Positions 58,270 to 64,000 of a stretch of 64,000 nt of DNA are shown in pieces. Source of the DNA: Takakia lepidozioides (lineage: Eukaryota > Streptophyta > Takakiopsida > Takakiales > Takakiaceae); contig CM060733.1 of NCBI GenBank assembly GCA_030704615.1, forward strand, positions 53,072,001 to 53,136,000, written 5' to 3'. The notes beneath the pieces were generated by a model. The model was not told the origin of the DNA, did no database searches, and saw only the letters and a program-made list of their open reading frames with translations. The position numbers and the translations under genes are program-made. Numbering within the stretch: position 1 is the stretch's first letter; every line of letters begins with the position of its first letter.

Positions 58270-58738
58270 CTCCGATGTTTAGATTTGTGGTGTCAAGTTA
58301 AATAAACATAGTGTGAAACTAACTAGAATAAAACTAGTTATTTGTATTTAACACTTGGATTTAGTTCAAGTGTTAAGTCAGGTGTTAAGTTTAGTTTGAC
58401 ACCTGAACCGTCTTATCTTCACGAGAGCGTCAGTCGTGCGACTCATCTCTCTCGAGTTGAGCTGCACGACCGAGCTCCTTCACCGTTCAGAACCTGAGTG
58501 TGCTTATGAAGGGAGGATAGGTTGTTGTGGGGTGGAGTCCCCATAGCTTGGGGTGCCCCTGGCTCGACTATTATTTTAAAGAGTGATGGTGTTGTGTTTT
58601 GTGTTTCTCTTCTTATTTGAGTTTAGTTCTTTCTTATCACTCAAGAGAGATCATCTCTTACCTGTGAGTGCAAGGTAGGAGTTGAGGGTTAGCACTTGCA
58701 TGATTAGTGTAAGTAGTGCTTAGTTTGAGAAGCATATC
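58270..58738 (+). repeat. LTR-like sequence related to family D
   Basis: From tgtggtgtcaagttaaataa to catatca this matches, in opposite orientation, the core at 50394-50745 almost base for base, then continues about 100 bases further (ctcaagagagatcatctc...). It lacks the 85-bp TG..CA block except for its first five bases. No target duplication is evident. Confidence 0.7.
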
Positions 58739-58739
58739 A

Positions 58740-59551
58740 TTGAATGTGACCACAAGATTCAGCGTGCCCTGAAACGCCTGGAGGATGACGATGCCGGAGC
58801 CGCCACTGCTATCGCAGTCTTTGAAGTTACCAAGTCACCAAAGGCTTTAGAGTACACAAGAAAATCAAGGAGAAGATGAAAGCTGCGGAGTACATGGATT
58901 TGGATGGGAAAGCAGACGACAAAATTCGGATAATGGAGGAAGTGGAAGTAAAAGTTGGCAGCAGCCGATGAACACGAAGAAAAAAACACTGCAGCTCACA
59001 TTCCAGGCACAAGAAGAATATAGGCGGAAGCAAGATGCACTGCGAAGGCAACAGGCACAAGTGGGTGGAGACGCTTTATCTTTGGGTGATCTCGAGTTCG
59101 TAGCATTCTTGACTGAGGAGGGTATGATTGCGGATTGCGGCAAACCCGACTCGAAGGCAAGTGTGTATGCCATTTTCGATGAGGAAAAGACTCTACATTA
59201 CGTTGGTGTCTCAAGACAGGTTTATCAGAGTATGAGGCTACACTTTGCACGCAAGCCGCTACAGTGCTGGTATGTGAAGGTGCAGAATGAGAACCGTCCC
59301 AGCCGAGCTCTACTTGAAAGCATTCGAGACAAATGGATCTCTGAGAATGGTTCAGTTCCAGCGGAAATGACAATGGGGAGTTGCAAAATATTTGGGAGAA
59401 CCCACTGGATTGCAAACCTCTCATGACAGAGGAAGAGAAGTTGAAGTTTGAAGAGGCAGCACCAGGGCCACCCAAGGCAAAGGCCTTGAATCATGCAGCT
59501 AAGCGGGTTGAAAAAGAATTAGAGACCTTGTTTCATTCACGGAATTGGTGA
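58740..59551 (+). pseudogene. Intronless GIY-YIG domain protein copy
   Basis: A continuous stretch encodes, in shifting frames, HKIQRALKRLEDDDAGAA, KMKAAEYMDLDGKADDKIR and a basic coiled part. A GIY-YIG domain follows at about 59157-59340 (VYAIFDEEKTLHYVGVSR; LLESIRDKW), then ENPLDCKPLMTEEEK and KRVEKELETLFHSRNW. This is the layout of a plant GIY-YIG protein family. Frame changes near 58858, 58945, 59010 and 59368 are too close together to be introns. The last codons (TTG|GTGATC) could be a splice donor rather than a stop. It directly follows an LTR, suggesting retroposition or capture. Confidence 0.65.
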
Positions 59552-60610
59552 TCGAAAATTGGGCCGGGTCACAGCCTACTGTTGATTGGAAGTTGTAACC
59601 TACCCATGTGTTGAAGATCCGAGTTGCATTCAGTCTGTACGGGGAGCCAGATTCAGTGTGCCTGCCTAAGTTGAACTCAAGAGTGCTGCCAGCTGGGACA
59701 AGGAGGACAGGGCGGAGTAGTACCTAGCTTACAGGCAAGCCATTTGCAGCAAGGCCCACTCAACGGCTCACATCTGCCGTAGCTGCACTGTGAGCTGTGT
59801 TGGTGGCGGTGGTGTTGAAGAGATTAGAATCTCACCGGGCGGGTTGCTGGTGTACCTCTTTCGGATTTGCAGTAGTGGGATTGAAAGGTACGGGCCTGAG
59901 AGAAAGATGAAGGTTGGTCGGCTCAAACTGCCAATTTTCCAAGTTCTTTACCACAGAAGCACTCTCTAGCCGCTGTCCAAGGGCTCCAATCTGCCATTCA
60001 TTGTAACTCCCAAGGTATAGCCATGTCCATCCTGCTGGAATCCCCGAGTACTGTCAGCGTTCTCATTAAGTGAGGAGATGTCGTCTTCCTGGGCCGCCCA
60101 TAGTTTTGGAGCTGCCATGGTGCCTGCACGAGAATGGTCTGTTGCTCAAGTTGAGCTGACAGGATTGCATGCAGGAGACTGGCGAGCTGCGTTTGCCACA
60201 GAGACGAGTGATGCCAGTTGAATATGAACAATACCTAAGAGCCTCGGGTACCAATTTAGAACTTTGGGCACATATACAGGAACAGGGAACCAGGGAACAT
60301 GGAACCAAGACAAGTTATTGAAAATAGATTTTTCCTTGTATTTGTTTTTTTTTTAAAGAAAAAAAAAAGAAAAGAAAAAGGTGTTATGTTTAAAGAGCCT
60401 GGTTGGTCATATCTTTGTCAAATGAGCTCCGTTTGACTCAATTTTTGGGGGGATAGCTGTAGAGAGGGGAAATCTGGTTTTAGTTTTTTGGACTCTGCTA
60501 AAAATCTATGGAATTTTTTGAGTGTGAGGGTGCTATGAAAGATCCACAATTCTGTTTCTAGAACCCGTTCTAGTCTATATGAGAGACAAATCTGTGGATG
60601 TCCTCCTTGT
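59552..60610. other. Region without an identified gene
   Basis: Frames near 59590-59680 and 59800-59960 look weakly protein-like (for example RICSSGIERYGPERKMKVGR) but no family is recognised. An A-rich tract lies at 60350-60380. Confidence 0.3.
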
Positions 60611-60949
60611 ATGGCTGGGGGAAATGAGGACGTAATTGAAGGGCAGGTCTCTTCTCTTAGCCTGTGCACACAAGGGGACAAGATTTATGTTTCCCAAGGA
60701 ACTCAGACCGATTTGAGTGGAGAGCAGTTGGACGAGTTGATTGCATACTGGGAGTCAGGCATTAGCAGTAGACAACAAACTGATGTAGTTGGCGTTGAGG
60801 GCCTCAATATTGCTTTGGACAGTCAGAACTCTGTTGGAGCCAACAGTTCTGTAGCTGTAGGTAAAATACCAGGGTGGGTAGCTCTAGAGCTTATTCTAAA
60901 TGGGTTTGTCGTACACTCGTCTTGCACAAGGGGGTTAACCAGTTGTTGA
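60611..60949 (+). CDS. Unrecognised acidic frame, possible exon
   Basis: A frame of about 112 codons with GDKIYVSQGTQTDLSGEQLD and LDELIAYWESGISSRQQ. Composition looks like real coding sequence. A GTAAAATACC splice-donor-like site follows AVG at about 60870, so it may be an exon of a larger plus-strand gene that could include the AP2-like piece downstream. I do not recognise a domain. Confidence 0.35.
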   Translation: MAGGNEDVIEGQVSSLSLCTQGDKIYVSQGTQTDLSGEQLDELIAYWESGISSRQQTDVVGVEGLNIALDSQNSVGANSSVAVGKIPGWVALELILNGFVVHSSCTRGLTSC

Positions 60950-61321
60950 GAGTGGGATATCTGTGAAGCTATTAATTAGCAGAAGACCTATGTATCAACA
61001 GGGTCGAGACCATTTCTTTGTCGGTTAGGTCGGTCCGACTGAAGCTGACACAGCCTACAGACTCGCAATACGTCGAACCTAGCAATTGATAGATACCGAA
61101 GATTCACATATTTGAAATTATGTCGACATGACTTTGCGTGTAATTTACCAGTCATGTTTAAACTCTTCCAAGATCTAAACTCCCTCGAAACCCACTTTAT
61201 CTTTCTGCATGTGTGTCAAGGGTTGGACTCTAGACTGTAGTTATATATATGGTCACATGTCCATGTGTAGATGTGGCCAATCACTGCTTGAGAATTTTGA
61301 GACTGTGGAAGGAGAGACAGG

Positions 61322-61648
61322 GTGAGCTCGAGTCCCAGAGAGATGGAAAAGTCAGGGGAGAAGCGTGTTGAATACAAAAGAATCTGTTACCGTCCTGAGC
61401 TAACGCCTCAGGAAGCAGCTCGAGCTTACGATGCGGGCATTTTCTACACTGGCAAGAGCACTCCATACAACTTCCAGGACTCTCCAAGCAATCTTCCCGC
61501 TCTATCTAGGGATATGTCCGATGAAGAGAGACATATTGCCATCCAGAAACAAGCCAAAGCTGCTGCAGTAAGAGTTCGAGAGCAGAACTACAGTGGTGAT
61601 AATGCCAAACGCCGGCGAGTGCCTGATGTGTTAATAGATCTTCAATAG
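61322..61648 (+). CDS. AP2/ERF-like C-terminal half domain
   Basis: The frame contains LTPQEAARAYDAGIFYTGKS and TPYNF, matching the last strand and helix of the AP2/ERF DNA-binding domain (EEAARAYD.. then FNF/YNF). A basic tail follows (KQAKAAAVRVREQ, NAKRRRVPD). The first half of the domain, with the DNA-contacting strands, is not upstream in frame. It could lie on an earlier exon joined at an AG near 61352, or be lost. It is therefore a partial transcription-factor gene or relic. Confidence 0.45.
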   Translation: MSSSPREMEKSGEKRVEYKRICYRPELTPQEAARAYDAGIFYTGKSTPYNFQDSPSNLPALSRDMSDEERHIAIQKQAKAAAVRVREQNYSGDNAKRRRVPDVLIDLQ

Positions 61649-64000
61649 GTTCCTGAACATTACAGATCTTCTAAGGCGACCCTGGGTAGAATTCTTAGCG
61701 GGATTGCTTAGTAGCGCGATAGTAACTCAATGCATGACATGTATATAGTTCAATGTGAGTCTTCAATCGCGTCTTCCCACTATTTGCTTAGCGGGAAAAT
61801 TTGGAGCTGTCTGTACTTGATATTTGAGCTGTCACAAAGTATCCATTTCTGTTTCTCCGATTTTGTCCAAAGCACTTCCGTGATTGCCCACGCCAAGTCG
61901 GAGGAGAGTCGGAGCTGTTCTTGGTAAAAAACACTTCATCACCACGGATTCATAAACTTTATACAGTTTGTTTGCCTGAGACCTTGTACACGTTATTATT
62001 ACTCTTTCCAAGAATTCTGAATTGTACAGTAATCTTTCAGGCTAGCATTACTTACTGGCATTCAATATAGAAGCATACTGATCAATGCCTGACCCATAAA
62101 TGCATGTACACGGTGCCCAAAGTTGCCTGGATGTCTGGCTGTAGATTGATGACAATGTACAAATCCAACTACCCTTTCCCAGGCAGACCGGGTGCTGATC
62201 AAGCGACATGCTTCACAGCAGCGATGAAGAAAAGTTGCTACGTCCTAGCGTGATACTAGTGTGATGAAATAGCCTTGTTCGATTAGACCATTTCTTTGTC
62301 TGCTACCGAAGTTGTTACTGAGCAACTTGAAAGAGTCATCATCCTCCACACGAGTCCATCAAAACACTAAGTTCTCATCCTCATGAATCAATGCACATTT
62401 TTTTTTCCAAGGCGCTTGCCTAGCACTTAGCTCCATTAGTGCTATATTGTTGTGGAAATGGCTAGATCCCATATGAGTTTTTATTGAAGGGTTGAATGTC
62501 AATGAAACCATAATTTTCCCATTTTCCCATTCTTTTCCCTTATACTATGGTACTCAACTACTCAAGACTTAGCAGTGAATGCATTGGAATCTGGGTCTGA
62601 AATTTAGTGAAATTTATGTTGAAAAAATGACTGTCTATGTTCACAATCCCCTTCTCAATGTCCATTTCAGTTACACCCACATCTATGATTTAGAGTAGAA
62701 GATTTATGGACCATACTTTGGACAATCATGGAAAGTTATTGTTGGGCAGTAATCATACATGCTTGTCTAGTTGCTTATTATCTCTTGTTGGATTAAAGTT
62801 TTTAGAGTTTGGAGCCAATTTGGATCATAAACACGAATAGACAAGTGCAGAAGTTGCAGCAAATGATATTACAAAAAAAGCATAGTTGTCAATTATGATG
62901 TGACATGGCGCCAACACATCAGCGTCACGGAAAATCTAGAATGGACTTTAAAGTTTACGTCGGAACTTTTTTCACATTGTTTTTTTTTTTTTTAACGATC
63001 CGATTTATTCCCATGGACAAGGTGGCAGCCTACATGAATTGCACGCATGGCCTTCATATTTTTATTTTTTCAATGCAAAAGAAAATGTTGGGCAGCCGCA
63101 ACGGCCGACCAATAGCTAGATGGACGGCCAGATGACAGTGGGACAATCACACGGGGTGACCGTTGACCAATAGCTAGGGTACGATGGGGCTACGATGGCT
63201 ATGAGGTCGTTTTTTTTTTTCTTTTTTTTTCTTTTTTTTTGTTTGGTCTTTGTTTCTTTAAATAAATTTTGTCGGCGACCGCTCCACAATCATCAAACGA
63301 CTGCTTTACAAGGGTCTGGTCGGTTGTTCGATTTTTTAATTTTCTCTTTGAAAACAAATGGATTGCTTGATGTTATTTTTTGGGGGACCTTTGTGTCACA
63401 TTTTTCACCCCCTTAACAATTACATCAATATGATGCAAAATTGACCATGTTAAGGCTGCGTCAAACGTGACCTGACGTCGCTGATGCTGATAACTTTGAC
63501 GGAAAACGGGATGCCTGAAGTCAAGAGACCAAGTTTTTGGAAGTTCATTTGTGGACCAGTTCACTGAGAATTGCGGCTCGCTAGCTAACCTCACTCCCTG
63601 CGCCAGCCTATATGTAGTGTACGCCTCAATGTACTGTTGAAATCAATACTCTATGCTATGGGTATGTAATGTACCAGTGTTGAGCGGGTATTAATTTAAT
63701 TTAATTTAATTTTTTATTTTTATTTATCCTCAAGGTAAGGGTAACCTGAATTTTGAGAAAAGATTTACTCAGTCAAGGAATTATTATTTTCAAATGGAAA
63801 CTAAGGGTCAGTTCCCGTTAATGCACATTTGTAGAACACATTGGGTCAGGGTATAACCGGGTACCCTCAAAATCTAACATGAGGGTAAGGTTATTTAACG
63901 GGTCCGGATAATTTGGTATACCAGCCGGATAAATATAATTAAGTTTGGGTAGGATAAGGGACATAACAATTTCCTAGGGATTTCGGATGAATTGGCAACA
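61649..64000. other. Low-complexity intergenic region
   Basis: AT-rich with T tracts (about 62976-62993 and 63209-63240) and a short taattt repeat (63688-63715). No coding region or transposon end is recognised. Confidence 0.4.

Overview
The window is nuclear DNA of a streptophyte (a land plant or a charophyte-type alga). The evidence is plant-type genes with many short exons bounded by GT-AG (one GC-AG) introns, a plant-type NUB1, a plant-type TauE/SafE transporter, an AP2-like fragment, and a dense layer of Ty3/gypsy, CACTA, hAT and small inverted-repeat elements. I cannot name the species. The methyltransferase-bearing gypsy element recalls elements reported from charophytes, so a charophyte is possible but unproven.

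Layout. 668-6231 (minus) is a 12-exon NUB1-like gene. 6731-10403 is a pile of small DNA transposons: an inverted-repeat element, a piggyBac-like TTAA element with its own empty site next door, and a hAT remnant interrupted by a TA-flanked element. 11509-31567 is a retroelement complex. Minus-strand Tat/Athila-type gypsy copies (family A) are arranged head to tail and split by a plus-strand gypsy element (18993-28086) that carries a cytosine-5 DNA methyltransferase between protease and reverse transcriptase. A solo family-A LTR sits inside family-A gag in reverse orientation, making a long inverted repeat. 31568-34190 holds a RING-H2 gene between clusters of short palindromes. 34191-37974 joins another family-A fragment to the PHD/3' end of a methyltransferase element and its terminal repeat, which is split by a CACTA element. 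40463-46665 (minus) is an 11-exon TauE/SafE-type transporter with a 3-copy 102-bp tandem repeat upstream. 48720-50296 is a decayed Crinkler/RHS-type P-loop protein gene. 50309-55080 (minus) is a second, 5'-truncated methyltransferase element whose integrase ends in a PHD finger. 58270-59551 is a related LTR followed by an intronless, frameshifted GIY-YIG gene copy. 61322-61648 is half of an AP2-like domain.

The most notable system is the gypsy element (family D here) that combines gag, protease, a complete set of C5-methyltransferase motifs, RT, RNase H, integrase and a C-terminal PHD finger: a retrotransposon with its own chromatin writer and reader. Three damaged copies or fragments occur here. 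None is intact, so activity can only be inferred for relatives elsewhere in the genome.
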